Notes: generated from the letters alone by a model not told the origin. A stretch of 64,000 nucleotides of DNA from Panaeolus papilionaceus (GCA_015501605.1 JADNRZ010000025.1:434001-498000); one strand, 5' to 3'; positions 12,430 through 25,480 are shown, counted from the first letter of the stretch. A program made the numbers and translations.

Positions 12430-14330
12430 CGCAACGCCATATCATTGTCTTGAAACTGGGGAAAGCGGCTAAACCGCAGTGGTTACTCAGCGAAGGAGCG
12501 GCGCACAGAGAGCCGCGATGAATAGAGTAAATCACTTGATCGAATACCTTTCCTTTCTCAGAACTCCCTCTTTCCTCGTGCGATGGTGCTATCGCGACAC
12601 CCCACCTGGTACGGTCCCTGCTGTGTACTTATGCCTAGCTTTTCCATTCACGGTGGAATGGTGGAAGACGGTGGAAAAAATACGGTTGCTATGCTTCTTT
12701 CCCGTCTGTACATTCCACAGGCATGACCATCCTCTGTGCGTGCACTTGAGACCCACAGTGGGTGTGATCATACCATACAACGATGCGACCACCCTCACCG
12801 CCCTCAGCCCTGAATGAGATGAATGTCAGTGTCATGGCATTGAGTACTGATGCTGCAACGGCGATAGTCCTCCGAGTGTAAGGACTAGCTTTCCCTAAAT
12901 CTAATTGCGAGTCCTCAAGCTGGCTATGGTATGCATTTAAGCGTTTAAGGGTAACATGAATATAGCGTGATCGACGTTGTACTGTCATTGTATTTGTGCG
13001 TGAAGGAGGAAATTTAGGCCCTGTGATAACATGAACAGTGATATGAATAGGGTGGGATGAGCACTGTGAAGGCGTGAAAAAAGCCTAAAAAGATGACCAG
13101 GATGGGGTGTGGTAAATTGTAAAAGTTGTTTTTGACGCTTCTAGTGATGTTGATTACGCTTCAAGGGTATAGTTTACGTGCTGGTATTTTCAAATGGCAG
13201 GATCAGTGGAGAATGAGCGAGCCAGGTTGACTGTACTGGCAACGATCTTTTGAATTGAGCCTGTCGAAGATAAGATTAGATCCCATCCCATCCCATGGCT
13301 ATCTACAACCCCACGCGCTCGCTCAAAACTCGGCAAATCTTAAATCAACTGTGTCGATCAATGGGCTCGGGGGTCATGATGTCACCCATCCCCCGCACGC
13401 CACTGACAATCACAACGCGGTGCGCGGTGCTTCCCCATGGTGTGATGACCCCTATTTGTATAACTACACACATTGCCCCCGTGAACGCTCCGACGTTGAT
13501 CTATGTATGCTGGTGACTTCTCATACTACATCATCAATTTTTCGCCAGCCTTCGAACCCTCGAAGAGGCTAAGTATAACTCATCAAAACTTTAAGTAGTC
13601 TCCACTAGGAATTAATTGTTCTGTTCAAATCCCCGTTCCAGCCTCAGCATCACCATCCAACTTATCTCTATATCTGCTGTTGGTCCATCATTGTCATGTT
13701 GACTACTATAGGTTACCCCGCATTTCGAACGCCGAGGACGTTGTTACTCTCCAAGCTCGCAAATGTAACCCGAGGAATTCCCGCGTAGTAGGCGGCGCGA
13801 ATATACTAGCAGTCCAATCCATCTACTAACAGTTTATTCCCTACCTTACAGAATAAAGAATTTTGAGCTTTTGATAGAGACGAGATTGAATAACCTCGTT
13901 GTGTTGAGGTCAGCAACCACACCAGCCCTCCGTGCTCGACACATCTCTCTCAGGACCACATCGCAATATCCAGATATTATGTAAAATTTCGAGATTCGAT
14001 TTGAATTTCTAGCTGCGAGCGTCATCGTTGAGAGCCATCGCACTTGGAGCACGAAGACGCACATTCGGTTCTGACACCTTGGGTGAGTCGTGTTTCCGAT
14101 TCAGGCGCGCATGTTCGGCAGTTCAATACTGAAGCACTGTATCCGATCAAATGCAGTTGAAGGATAAAAAACGTCAGCATTGGTTTCATTGCCTCGAGGC
14201 GTAATCTTTGCACTCAAGAGCAGAAGCGCAATCAGAGCCACAGCCAGGGAATGTCAATTCCACTGCAGACACAGCACTGTCCGTAAATAATGAACAATAT
14301 TAATTTGGGCAACATAATGCCATGTCAGTT
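12430..14330. other. R block: repeated non-coding sequence
   Basis: Recurs at ~23,600-25,480, 35,000-36,850 and 53,060-54,980, more diverged at 44,080-46,700 and at 1-700. Plus-strand ORFs around 13,255-13,572 recur in other units, but the A4 unit has a one-base change that shifts the frame. I see no start context, domain or intron structure, so no gene is called. In the A6 unit this block runs directly into the A7 promoter; here it runs into block C instead. Confidence 0.5.
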
Positions 14331-15320
14331 TTCGGCAAAAGACCCGGCAGAATGGGTATCGAGGAACGTGTAATCGTGTGAAATGGGCATTGTGAAGTTG
14401 TGAAAAAACCTAGTTAGCTGATGAGAATGAGAGGCCGTGGATTGTAGAACTCATCTTTGTCACTTTCTCCAGATTTTTAAGTGGGAGGATTAGAAAAGCA
14501 TGAATAGGCGGGTTGACCCCATACGGCCAACAACATTTCGAGCTGAGAAGCCTACATAGAGGACGACGACTCGGAGAAAGAGGTAGAGTAAATTGCAGTA
14601 CAGCGGTCTAGCCGTGTATTCTATGCTTCATAGGGAGAATGTATGCATCAAGTTTTGAGAACGAGACGATGAGTGAACACGATGATCATGGATTGGACAG
14701 GGCATCATGAACGTTTCGAGCTTAGATTAGATCACAGTCACATCACCCTGTCGCAACCCAGGTGCATCTAGGAATATCTCGAACGCGCTTGTGGACCACA
14801 ATGGGGAGAAGGCATGGTGTCACCAATCTGCCACTGAAATTAACAACGCCATGCGAGGACCCCTATTCGTATGACTACATGTGTTGCCCCTGGACCCATA
14901 CATAAATTAAAACACTCCGACGTTGACCCATGTTCTTGATCTACCATCAATTGATTGCTGGCTTGCAAAGCGTGGAATACATCAGACTAAGTATACCTCT
15001 GAATAAGACGACAGTGAGCTATATGTGGTGCAACATGAATTGTTCCGTGCAAATCTCGCTACGCCCTCGTCATCAGGATCCAACACATCCCTATCTCGGT
15101 TGGTGCTCCATCAATATCACGATAAAGAGGTCGACTATTATAGATTATATATATACTTACATGATATTACATGATTATATGTGGTACTGCCACCCAGATG
15201 AATGAGTGGGCGACCTGACCGATGCTCAGGAACCCAGGCTATCAAGGTGTGAATTGAACGAATCAACAACCAGACGGGGCGTCGACATCATGCGTGCAAT
15301 AATTCAAAATAACTACGAAA
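14331..15320. other. C block: repeated non-coding sequence with an internal R-like segment
   Basis: Nearly identical to ~25,480-26,450. Its beginning ('gcattgtgaagttgtgaaaaaacc', then 'gtggattgtag') and its 'ctcgaacgcgcttgtgg...aacgc(c/g)(a/g)tgcgaggaccccta' part are diverged copies of R sequence. The right-hand end resembles the A1 flank. No ORF with family support. Confidence 0.45.
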
Positions 15321-16215
15321 CTTCAAATAGTACATGGTATGAAATGAATAATACAGAGAAATACGGTGAATGTATGAAATAGAAAACGACAACTGAGCAC
15401 TATATGATGAAGGGCTGTAACTAGATGCAGGGTATGAGTGATGCCCATTTGATGTCTATGAAGACGCCAGTGCATCACAGAGAGCGATAAGAAAAAAAAA
15501 TGATGAGTATGACACGCACGCACAAGTAGCAGACCGCACAGATCAAAGTGCAAAGTGCTCTAAGCCACATAAACGCCATCCATTTCCATCCGAAAACCCA
15601 CCTTGCGAGCGGCGGACTCCAGAAAAGCTTGCTTAAGACGGCAGCCAAGAGTTCTTGAGCGTCTTCGGAATCCGCATGAGAAATCGCAGCAACTGGGACG
15701 CAAAACTTGCCCTGTAATTAAGGCCACCAGCGAATCTTTGGGTCCACATTCAGACCAAATTCCCCTGCCTGGGGAGAATCATATTGCTTTTTCGTCGAAA
15801 GCTGGTACTTCACTGAAATAGGGGTAAATTAGCATATTCATGCGAGCACGCACGGCACATCTCTGCATGATAATAAGGCACTGACATACCTCATCATCCT
15901 GAATTTTGCTGGATAAGGATAGCTGCTCGGAACGATTATATGCGACCGCACACTGAAAGGTTTGTCCCACCATAACACGTAGATGACGAGAGTGCTAATC
16001 GCAAACAGGAATATCCATATTTCGAGCTGCATGACGTCAAGATTTGCTGCCTGTCGAGTGGTGACCTGTAAGCATAACCAAGCGATTTGTCCAATAACGA
16101 GGTATTTGGCAACGAGGTCAGCTTTGCTCCGATGGAGAATTTCTTCTCCATACCCTTGGCCACAAAGTCGTTTACTGCAAGGCTGGATAACATCAGCCTC
16201 AACACCGCCAGAGCA
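15320..16215 (-). pseudogene. B2: A-family relic fused to GMC2
   Basis: The minus strand holds LVIYVLWWDKPFSVRSHIIV (~16,000-15,930) and the SKADLVAKYLVIGQ segment (~16,130-16,080). A single-base difference relative to B1, 'ataccc-ttggcc' for 'atacccc ttggcc' at ~16,150, splits the upstream frame. Further downstream on the minus strand there is an ORF of no known family near 15,553-15,323. The 5' boundary near 16,165-16,250 is an intron-like stretch shared with GMC1. Only TM3-TM4 is recognisable. Confidence 0.65.
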
Positions 16216-17790
16216 GAGATTAAACTCTAAAACTTACTGGACAGGACGTTAAAGCGGACCCTTGATGAAATCAGGGTTCGTAGATGGGTGTTGGCCCTGC
16301 CAAGAACTCGGTGATTTGTGTTCTGAACTTGAGGATTCAGTGTCCATCATCTGAGGAATGCGACGGCGTCGTTGATGCATGAAAGGGACTCAGCGATCCT
16401 CTACGAGTTCATGAAGGTTAAATTTCGCGTTATGTATGCGATGAGAGAATGCACGTACCGACAAATCAGATTTTGAAACATGAGTATCACCAGCAGTCTC
16501 CAATGGTTTCGCCCAAGCAAGTTCAGCGGTGTACCTAGACGAAAACACGCATTAACATTCTTGGTCACGATGACAAACGGGACAAATTAACGTACCATAT
16601 GACCCTGCAAATTCTGTCCAACACCAGGCAAATCCTCGCAACATGCACACCCACAACGTCCAAAATATCCTCAAGACCCACTCCACTACGCATCACACAA
16701 AGCCCTTAGACTTCCCATCGCGTTACCCACTAAAATCGCGTCTTGCTTCGCCTTCATGTTCGTGCAGCTATCCCAACTGAAGCACCACTTGGGACCCATT
16801 CAAACTCCTTCGCATACAAGTTTCCGTACGCTTTATCCGTGTCAAATACGAGATGGTGACGTGGCGTCTGCGATGATGTAGAGGTCTGAGCATGCGAAAG
16901 AGAGAGCAGATGCCTCCCGATTTTGAGAATGAACGTGCCAGTTGGTACTTGGCAGAGTTGACAGATGAGGGCGAGTAGAGCCGCCACTGGGCAGCGGGTT
17001 TACGACCTGCGTTGGGTGACGTTTTCCGGTTTGCAGCGAGGTCAACTGTGCTATTTAGAGAGTGATATCAGTTTAGCATTTCATCATTGTTAACTAGAGA
17101 TAAAATAGAGAACAGAAAAAATATAAACGTGATGCAAGAAAGTTAAACTCACAGATTGAGGCATGAAACCTGACGTGACTGGCATCGTATTGAAACACGC
17201 CGGCGGATGTGTTACCTTGTGCGGCGATGATGACGTTTTACGCGTCCCGTTCTTGAATGGATCCGGACAACGTACGTGGCGTCCATAGCATACAACCACC
17301 GAGAATCTAATGTGAATGTCAGTTGGTGGTATTACATTTCTTGGAGGGTTTAATAGAACGAAGGGGAAGACGTGTGTGATTTTGCGGGAAGGATGTAGAG
17401 GTTCAAGGGATCATAAACCCACCTTGCTCCAAAAAAACACGACTATTCTTCTCTCACGGAACCGTAAAGTGTCGACAACGGACAAATAATGATTAATGGG
17501 CTCCAGCAGGTGCGTCTATGCTGTGACACAAGCACACGTACAGCAAATTCTCCTCTGGTTACGATCAAGTCATGGTAGTAGCAGCTGCGAGAGTCACTTG
17601 GAGGGGGTCAGAAGGTACCCTAACTTGTCGTTGACTCCCAACCAAGAGGGGAAAGAAAGCACAGGGAGGATAAGAAGAAAATGGGGAGGACTGCCACAGG
17701 TGGTACAGGACGCTAACGAAGAGGACCAAGAGAGAAGGGAGAGGAAACTAGGGACGACCGTGGTAATTAGATGAACAAGCCGGGGAAGCC
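16216..17790 (-). pseudogene. GMC2-2: decayed GMC oxidoreductase
   Basis: Same structure as GMC2-1 and GMC2-3: a middle-domain piece near 16,754-17,045 and the Y-D-A-S-type exon near 17,090-17,299. The N-terminal FAD piece is shortened: the unit has lost ~130 bp around the equivalent of 28,505-28,675, between 'ggtgcgtctatg' and 'ctgtgacacaagcac' at ~17,520. The VLVLEAG segment of GMC2-1 and GMC2-3 is therefore missing. No continuous frame remains. Confidence 0.6.
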
Positions 17791-19630
17791 GGTGATCGCT
17801 TTGTTATAACTATGTATCTCGTTTTCAACATTTCTGACATTGTATATCGTGTCCTACAAGGAATATTGTCGTTTATAGAAGCATTGAAGTGTTTGAATGA
17901 CATTTGGATTAATTAAATAAAATTCCACATAGTTCATATCTCACCAGGAATTGAATGAATTATTGGCGCACTTCATGTATGCAGGACCCAAAGTAGGTGA
18001 CATCATACTCATGCGGTCGGCTGTTGGCTGAGCGATATAATCGAGTACTGCGTCAAAGTCCACAAGTACTTCTTACTATGTTTTCACTACATATACCCAC
18101 TGCCGGTGCCGCTATTTTCCCATCCGGCTGTCTGCCCGTCGTTAGCTGGATAGCTCACAGTCACTCAGGATATCGAATAATCTCTAACCTGTCAAATGTG
18201 ATATACCGATACCCCATTCAAAGGGTCCTGCCAGCCGAGATATACTCCGTATGATAATCCAATGCCATTCGAGAGTCGAGACATGCTTCAAATCCTCACC
18301 CAGTCCATGCCTTATTCACTCGCCCAAGCTGTCTGGCTTGGGGTGCGATGTAACCATATGCATTCCTCAAGGGGGCGGTTGGTGTTCTATATTGTGAGAA
18401 CAGAAGATGAGTGAATACTTGATCAGAATGAACGAATGGACGGGTCAGATCGTGGTCAGCTTTCGATCCCGTCGAAGATGAGACACATGCAGCTTCGATC
18501 ATCATCTCCGTCTCACGAGGCTCGCGTTTCCCAAAGCTTTCTGCATCCCCAAGCGCGCTCGTTCAAAACTCGGAAGATGTCCAGTTGGTCATATTATACC
18601 ATGCAGAAGGAAATGAAGGTTACCATGATGCCACCCACTGCAATGCCCCAATGTGCTATGTTCTCCATAAGTCTATTTCGATCAGTTGTCCGTAATTATT
18701 GCGTTGAGAATTATAGGCTACCCCACATTCTGAGATGAAGGGATAGAGGTACAAACTCTCTAGTACTGTTGATCAGAACTGCATAGGTGTATTGTACGTA
18801 GTTCGCTGTTCACACTTCTAGAAGCACAAAATTCGGCAGCTGTTTATGCCAGGATGAATTATTGGGATGCGATCGTGCTCGTGGCGGCGGGCAGGAGATA
18901 AGCGCCGCCTATCTCTCCAGCGGCGGACATCTTCATGGTATAAGAGTTTGGCTCGTGCCATATAACGTCCTACATGGTGGATATGAAGTACATAATTGCA
19001 TACGATGGGACAGACAGGTTGGCATTGACAGGTGGATCGTTCGAATATGATCGATATCGTTCCTTTGCATCCAGCGGCACAGTACTTGTGTGCTGTTGAT
19101 TTCTGACAGCTTGAATGACTCGTGTTTCTGGCACAAGAACACGTGCTAAACAATATGTTACCCTGACCATTGATTTCGTTGAATGCGGTTGAATGGATAA
19201 AAGGTAGTTAACCGTTTCATTGCCTCGAGGCGTAAATGTATTGCTACTTTGTGAGTACGTCGAATATTACTCCTATTATATTCGCGAGATCACATTGTCG
19301 CACAGTGTGTCGAACATCTCCATGGTCAACTTGAATGAATTTTCAAAATACCTGCAATACGTTCTTTCAGTGATTTGACGCGAATCCCAAGTCGGCAGAT
19401 GCTCCTGCTAGAAAGTACTTTAATGAGGCGTTAAACGACGAGCATGTTGTGTTCAATCCACAACGCGTTTCAGAGAAACTTTGCACCTAAAAATGGAAAA
19501 GACAGATCGGTGCTACGGCCAGGGGACATCGTTTTCACTGCGGACAATACAAATTTGGGCGACATAGTTTCATGTTTTTCGCAATGTCGAATAAATATTG
19601 GGAAACACTGGGTAGCATTGCAACGCATAA
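17791..19630. other. U block upstream of A3
   Basis: A copy of 6,621-8,435 with small indels. It contains the recurring minus-strand ORFs near 18,818-19,153, which I reject as genes because their frames are not kept in the A4 copy. The proximal 600 bp is likely promoter-associated. Confidence 0.45.
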
Positions 19631-19741
19631 AAGGACAAGCAGTGGGAGTGTGATTAAACTTCCTTATCCCTCTTTCATCAGCTCATAAGCCGTCATAATC
19701 ACCCATCTTTTGCATCCGCTGCTGTATACAACGACGACAAT

Positions 19742-21178
19742 ATGTCACCTCTTCCTTATCTCTTACTGGATCTACACGACGCAGGGGGCGCAGGATGTGA
19801 TCGCTCTCTTTGGAGCATTATCTGGGCATGCTTCCTGACTCTCTTTGCATGCACTTGGGTCGCGGTTCACCCAAATGTTCCGTCTCCAGAGCATTCGGCG
19901 AGCACTGTAGTGGCACGTAAAATTGGGATGATGCTATGCATGCTTTTAGTTCCCGAAATGGTCATAACATGGGCATTTGGGCAATTCATGTATGCAAAGT
20001 ACTATACACATAGAATTGCGGGTGTGTATTTGATCTGTTGCCTCAAAAAGTATACTCACCCTGGATATTGATCAGTAAAACGTGGCAAGGTTGAATGGAC
20101 ACAGACCCACAGCTTTTTTCTGATCATGGGAGGATTCTCATACTATGCCGAGGAGGGAGCAAAATCGACAACCAGGGTGAGGGAAGATGAGATAGGAGGA
20201 CTTTATGACAAGGGTTTGATAGAATGGCCCAAAGTCGCCCTCAAAGAGATTCAAGATCACAGCAAAGCTGACTTTCTCTCCAAATTCATTGTTGTCACCC
20301 AAACCACTTGGTTTTCTCTTCAGTTCATTGTCCGCCTGGCGAGTGGTTTGACGGCTACGGAACTGGAAGTTTCAACCTTTGCTTTTGCAGTCCTCAATGT
20401 TGTCGTTTACGGTTTGTGGCGGAACAAGCCATTCGATGTGCGGTCGCCGATCGTTATTCCGGGGAAATATTCCCCCCGCCCAGAATGTATAGCCGAATCT
20501 CTCCCTTCCGGACAAGCAGAATCAGTGACGCCGGCACTCTCTCAAACCACGATAAACCCCGATTCCATTACATCTGAACCAACCCTGACCCCTGAGGCCC
20601 AACATAACAACCATACTCCATTTTTGGCTGACGCCACCGAATCCACACAAAAAAAACCCAGACAAATCCTATCGACTTTATCTGGATTCTGGACAACGTC
20701 TCTGCAGGCTTGTGCATCATTCCTCATCAATATCATGAAGGGATTATTCGGCTACTTCAACCAATTAATAATAGTATCAGAAAACGATTATGAAGTCAGG
20801 TCACTAGGGACCTGGTGGGCAAAGGGTATCATTCAAGGAGAATTTGTAGGGGTTGCCCTCCTAGGCCTAGTCGGAGCGCCATTCGGGGCGATCCATTTCA
20901 TTGCCTGGAATTTCCATTTCCCAACAGCCACGGAGATGTGGCTTTGGCGTTCCAGTTCAATTGCACTCACGGCATCTCCAATTTTATTCGTAGGGTCTGG
21001 AATAATGAATGGTATTATTGGTAATGATGTAGTCATCGACCTGGTAACGCTTCCGTCAATGATTTTATACACAATCTCGCGCATCATTCTAATCATTCTC
21101 CCGCTCATTGCCCTCCGTGATCCCGCACCAGGCGTTTTTGTAAACATCAATTGGACTTCCCTCCTTCCCCACTTTTAA
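19742..21178 (+). CDS. A3: polytopic membrane protein, uncharacterised agaricomycete family
   Basis: Exons 19742-20021 and 20076-21178; 460 aa. The 54-bp intron has GTGTGT at its 5' end, where most copies have GTGAGT, and ends in CAG. Layout by residue: TM1 ~24-44, TM2 ~62-80, WTQTH..MGGF ~102-114, acidic segment to ~155, TM3 ~160-180, TM4 ~190-208, a hydrophilic Ser/Thr/Pro-rich linker ~220-290 (TTINPDSITSEPTLTPEAQ), variable segment 1 ~313-336, TM5 ~349-373, conserved FHFPTATEMWLWR ~373-385, TM6 ~386-400, variable segment 2 ~396-424, TM7 ~423-441, tail RDPAPGVFVNINWTSLLPHF. It has LWRNKP where other copies have LWWNKP. There is no catalytic motif and no signal peptide. Function unknown; probably a plasma- or endomembrane protein. 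Confidence 0.87.
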
Positions 21179-21349
21179 TTTTGAATCTGTTTCTTTCTTC
21201 GTTCCTCGTACTTAGTCATCTTCCCATTCTTCGTGACACGTGTAGATAACCAGCAAAGCAGTATCTCGTGTCAATGTTCTCTAATCTATAATCGCTCATA
21301 CACCTTGACGGTGCACATATTACAGTACCTGACCCTTTTTAGAACGCCT

Positions 21350-23589
21350 GAGCCCTCCGATTGACCACGCGATTCAAATGTATTTTGAATGTACTTAATT
21401 AAACTCTTCGTTGAACAGTACCAGATGTCCTAGCTGCGTCAAGTTCAAACAACTCCATCGCTAGCAAGTGGACGTTAGTCGATGAATGCGCATATATCTG
21501 CGAGTTGGCGTCAGCAAGGGAACTGACGCGAAAAGGAGGGATAATACTAAATAGAGGAGTGATTATAGTACTTCGCGTCATTGAACCATGGGGCTTGAAG
21601 GGTTGACGCGCATGTATCTTTTGCTGCAACGCAGGATAACATGAGCCTCAACATCGCCAAAACAGATATCAGACTCCAAAACTCACCGGAAAAGACGTTG
21701 AAGCGCATTCAACAGCCTATAACCCTCAATAAAATCAAGTCCGCAGATGAGTGTTGGCTGCGTCTTGTAGAAAGGTGACAATTTGCTTTCAGAATTAGAG
21801 GACCGACTTTCCATCAACGAGGGTACTGATGTTACGGAAAGCGAGTTGATGCACGAAAGCGACTCGGCGATACCTCTACGAGATCATGAGGGATAAATTT
21901 CGCCTCAGATATGTGAAGAGGAAATGTACGTACCGAGAAATCTGATCTTGAAGCATGAATATCACCTGTGGTCTCCAAAGGCGTTGCCCAAGCAAGCGTA
22001 GCGGTCTACCAGGACGAACGAGCCCATTAACCTTGTTGGTCACAACGAAAAAAGGAGCCACATCAACTCACCAGATGATCCTGCAAATTCCGTCCAACAC
22101 CAGGCAACTCCAATTCAACCTGCATGCCCACAGCGTCCAAAGTATTCCTAAGATCCCCTCCACGGTGCATCCAAACCTTGAGACTTCCCATCGCACCACA
22201 TGCCAAAATCACTTCTCGCTTCATCTTCACACTTGTGCGACCACTCAGCATCCTAAGCACCTTTTGGGACCCATTGGCATCCCAACTCCTTAGAATACAA
22301 GTTCCCGTTCTGGTCCTTATCTGTGCCAAAGACGACGCAGGTGACGGTCGTGTCTGCAAGGATGTGGAGATTTGAGCGTCGGGGTAGCGAGTCGATGTTG
22401 GCCGATTTCGAGTATGAGGGGGTCCAGTTGGTGGCGTTGATGGAAGAGGGCGAGATGAAGCCTCCGATGGTGGAGCCGCCGTTGAGGGTGGTTAGTGTAG
22501 ATACACCGGCTGCGTTGAGTGACATTGTCCAGTTCGCAGCGATGTTGATCCCGCATTTTTAGAGCCATATACAAAGGAAAAAAACATTATGTAAAGATAC
22601 ATCAGCATCTCATCGACTAAAAAGGATGGAGACAAAAATATGAGAGTGAAGTAAGAAAGCTGGACTCACGCCTTGAGTATGAAACGCACAGGACCGCCAC
22701 TTCCGTGTGTGCTGGCATCGTATTGGATATCCATGACGCTTAAAATATTCGTGACTGGGACTGTGGTGTTCTCCGCTTTCTTCATGTGGTGAACATGTTG
22801 TTCCAACACCGCATAGCAGCGGCGGTCGTGTCGCCCTCTGGGCCGATGGTATCTTTCCAGGTGTCGATTTCCTCAACGGATGGGCGGACGAAGGACATCA
22901 TCCATAGCGGAGGAGCCACCAAGAATCTAAAAGGAGTGTTACTTGGTCGTTTTACATTTAGCCAATTTTTTATAAGAAGAGAGGGGAACAACACAAGTGG
23001 ATTGAATAGTTGTATCAAGTAAGGTCAACTCACCTTTTCCCTAGGCAAAGGAATAAATCGATTATTCAACTTTTCCTGGGGAACTGTGAAATGTTTCCAA
23101 ACATAATCGACCATTCATCCTCTGTCGCAAATTGTGTACAGGTGCCCGTCCTGCTTGTTCCTTGTCAGATATGAGACTGTGACGTGGCGTCTGCGAGGAT
23201 GTAGAGGTTTGAGCGTGGGGGGAGAGGGCTGACATTTCCCGAATTTGAGAATAGATTGGTCCAGTTGCCAGAGTTGATGCATGAGGATGAGAAGAACCGC
23301 CACGGGACAGTAAGTGCTGGTTACAGAGCTGCGTTGAGTGATGGGGTCCAGTTAGTGACGACATTGAGCATGCTATTTTAAGGGCCCCATGAAAATGAAA
23401 TACACGATTCCGTGCAATAATTAGCATCTTGTAACCGTTGGATGAAAAAGTATAAAAAAAAAGAACATGAAGTGACGCGAGAAAGCTGCACTCACACATC
23501 AGGAACCCTTTTTCAGTAGATTTCCTTTTGGAGGCAGTGGCTGTCACTTTCCTACGCTCTAGACTCCGAACCTCAAGTATGTTCACCAT
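21350..23589 (-). pseudogene. GMC1-3: best-preserved GMC oxidoreductase relic
   Basis: The minus strand keeps LNAAGVSTLTTLNGGSTI, SINATNWTPSYSKSANID and RSNLHILADTTVTCVVFGT (22,525-22,253), then in another frame KREVILACGAMGSLKVWMH and ELPGVGRNLQDHLVS (22,300-22,063). These match the GMC middle region (R-E-V-I-L-S-A-G-x-x-G-S-P, G-V-G-x-N-L-Q-D-H). The two halves are out of frame, separated by a TAG and an extra base near 22,250. The upstream exons (~22,900-22,610) are also frame-broken. An older partial copy with its own stop lies at 23,062-23,589. The C-terminal half (21,350-22,000) has no readable catalytic His-Asn/His region. Confidence 0.7.
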
Positions 23590-23599
23590 CCAGTGTTAT

Positions 23600-25480
23600 C
23601 TATATATCTGTCAGCGCAACGCCATATCATTTTCTTGAAACCGGGGAAAGCGGCTAAACCCCAGTGGTTACTCGGTGAAGGAGCGGTGCACAGAGAGCCG
23701 CGATGAATCAATAGAGTAAATCATTTGATCTAATCCCTTCCTTTCTCAGAACTACCTCTTTCCTCGTGCGATGGTACTATCGCGACACCCCACCTGGTAC
23801 GGTCCCTGCCGTGTACTGATGCCTAGCTTTTCCATTCACGGTGGAATGGTGCAAGACAGTGGAAAAAATACGGTTGCTATGCTTCTTTCCCGTCTGTACA
23901 TTCCACAGGCATGACCATCCTCCGTGCGTGCACTTGAGACCCACAGTGGGTGTGATCATACCATACCCATGCGGCTGGCTTAACGATGCGACCACCCCCA
24001 CCGCCTTGAGCCCTGAATGAGATGAATGTCAGTGTCATGCCATTGAGTGCTGATGCTGCGACGGCGATAGTCCTCCGAGTGTAAAGAGTAGCTTTCCCTA
24101 AATCTAATCGTGAATCCTCAAGCTGGCTGCGGGGCGATATGGTATGCATTGAAGTGTTTTAGGGTAACATGAATATAGCGTGATCGAGATTGTACTGTCA
24201 TGGTATTTGTGCGTGAAGGAGGAAATTTAGGCCCTGTGATAACATGAACAGTGATATGAATCGGGTGGAATGAGCACTGTGAAGGCGTGAAAAAAGCCTA
24301 AAAAGATGACCAGGATGAGGTGTGGTAAATTGTAAAGTTGTTTTTGGCGCTTCTAGTGATGTTGATTGCGCTTCAAGGGCATAGTTTACGTACTGGTATT
24401 TTCAAATGGCAGGATCGGTGGAGAATGAGCGAGCCAGGTTGACTGTACTGGCAATGATCTTTCGAATTGAGCCCGCGCTCGCTCAAAACTCGGCAAATCT
24501 CAAATCAACTGTGTCGATCAATGGGCTCGGGGGTCATGATGTCACCCATCCCCCGCACGCCACCGACCAATCACAACGCGGTGCGTGGTGCTTCCCTTTG
24601 GTGCGATGACTCCTATTTGTATAACTACACACATTGCCCCCGTTCTCGCTCCGACGTTGATCTATGTATGCTGGTAACTTCTCATACTACATCATCAATT
24701 GTTCGCCGGCCTTCGAACCCTCGAAGAGGCTAAGTATAACTCATCAAACTTTAAATAGTCTCCACCAGGAATTAATTGTTCTGTTCAAATCCCCGTTCCA
24801 GCCTCAGCATCACCATCCAACTTATCTCTATATCTGCTGTTGGTCCATCATTGTCATGTTGACTACTATAGGTTACCCCGCATTTCGAACGTCGAGGATG
24901 TTGTTACTCTCCAAGCTCGCAAATGTAACCCGAGGAATTCCCGCGTAGTAGGCGGCTCGAATACACTAGCAGTCCAATCCATCTACTAACAGTTTATTCC
25001 CTACCTTACAGAATAAAGAATTTTGAGCTTTTGATAGAGACGAGAATGAATAACCTCGTTGTGTTGAGGTCAGCAACCACACCAGCCCTCCGTGCGCGAC
25101 ACATCTCTCTCAGGACCATATCGCAATATCCAGATATTATGTAAAATTTCGAGATTCTATTTGAACTTCTAGCTGCGAGCGTCATCGTTGAGAGCCATCG
25201 CACTTGGAGCACGAAGACTCACATTCGGTTCTGACACCTTGGGTGAGTCGTGTTTCCGATTCAAGCGCGCGTGTCCGGCAGTTCAATACCGAAGCACTGT
25301 ATCCGATCAAATGCAGTTGAAGGATGAAACGTCAGCATTGCCTCAAGGCGTAATGTTGGGCTCAAACTCAGAAGCCCAATCAGAGCCGCAGTTAGGGAAT
25401 ATCAATTGCACTGCAGACACAGCACTGTCCGATAATGAACAATATTAATTTGGGCAACATGATGCCATGTCAGTTTTTGG
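23600..25480. other. R block (A3 unit)
   Basis: Close copy of 12,430-14,330, with small indels such as a deletion near 24,470 that removes the 'aagataagattagatcccatc' part. No gene seen. Confidence 0.45.

Noticed and set aside
13255..13572. Plus-strand ORF in R recurring near 24,467-24,733 and 53,857-54,183
   Set aside because: The A4-unit copy has one base fewer in the G run ('ggctcggggtcat'), which shifts the frame. Low stop density comes from composition; no family signature.
14930..15205. Open frames in C (also 26,068-26,507)
   Set aside because: Near-identical recent copies give no evolutionary test. No motif, and unit 1 has this region partly deleted.
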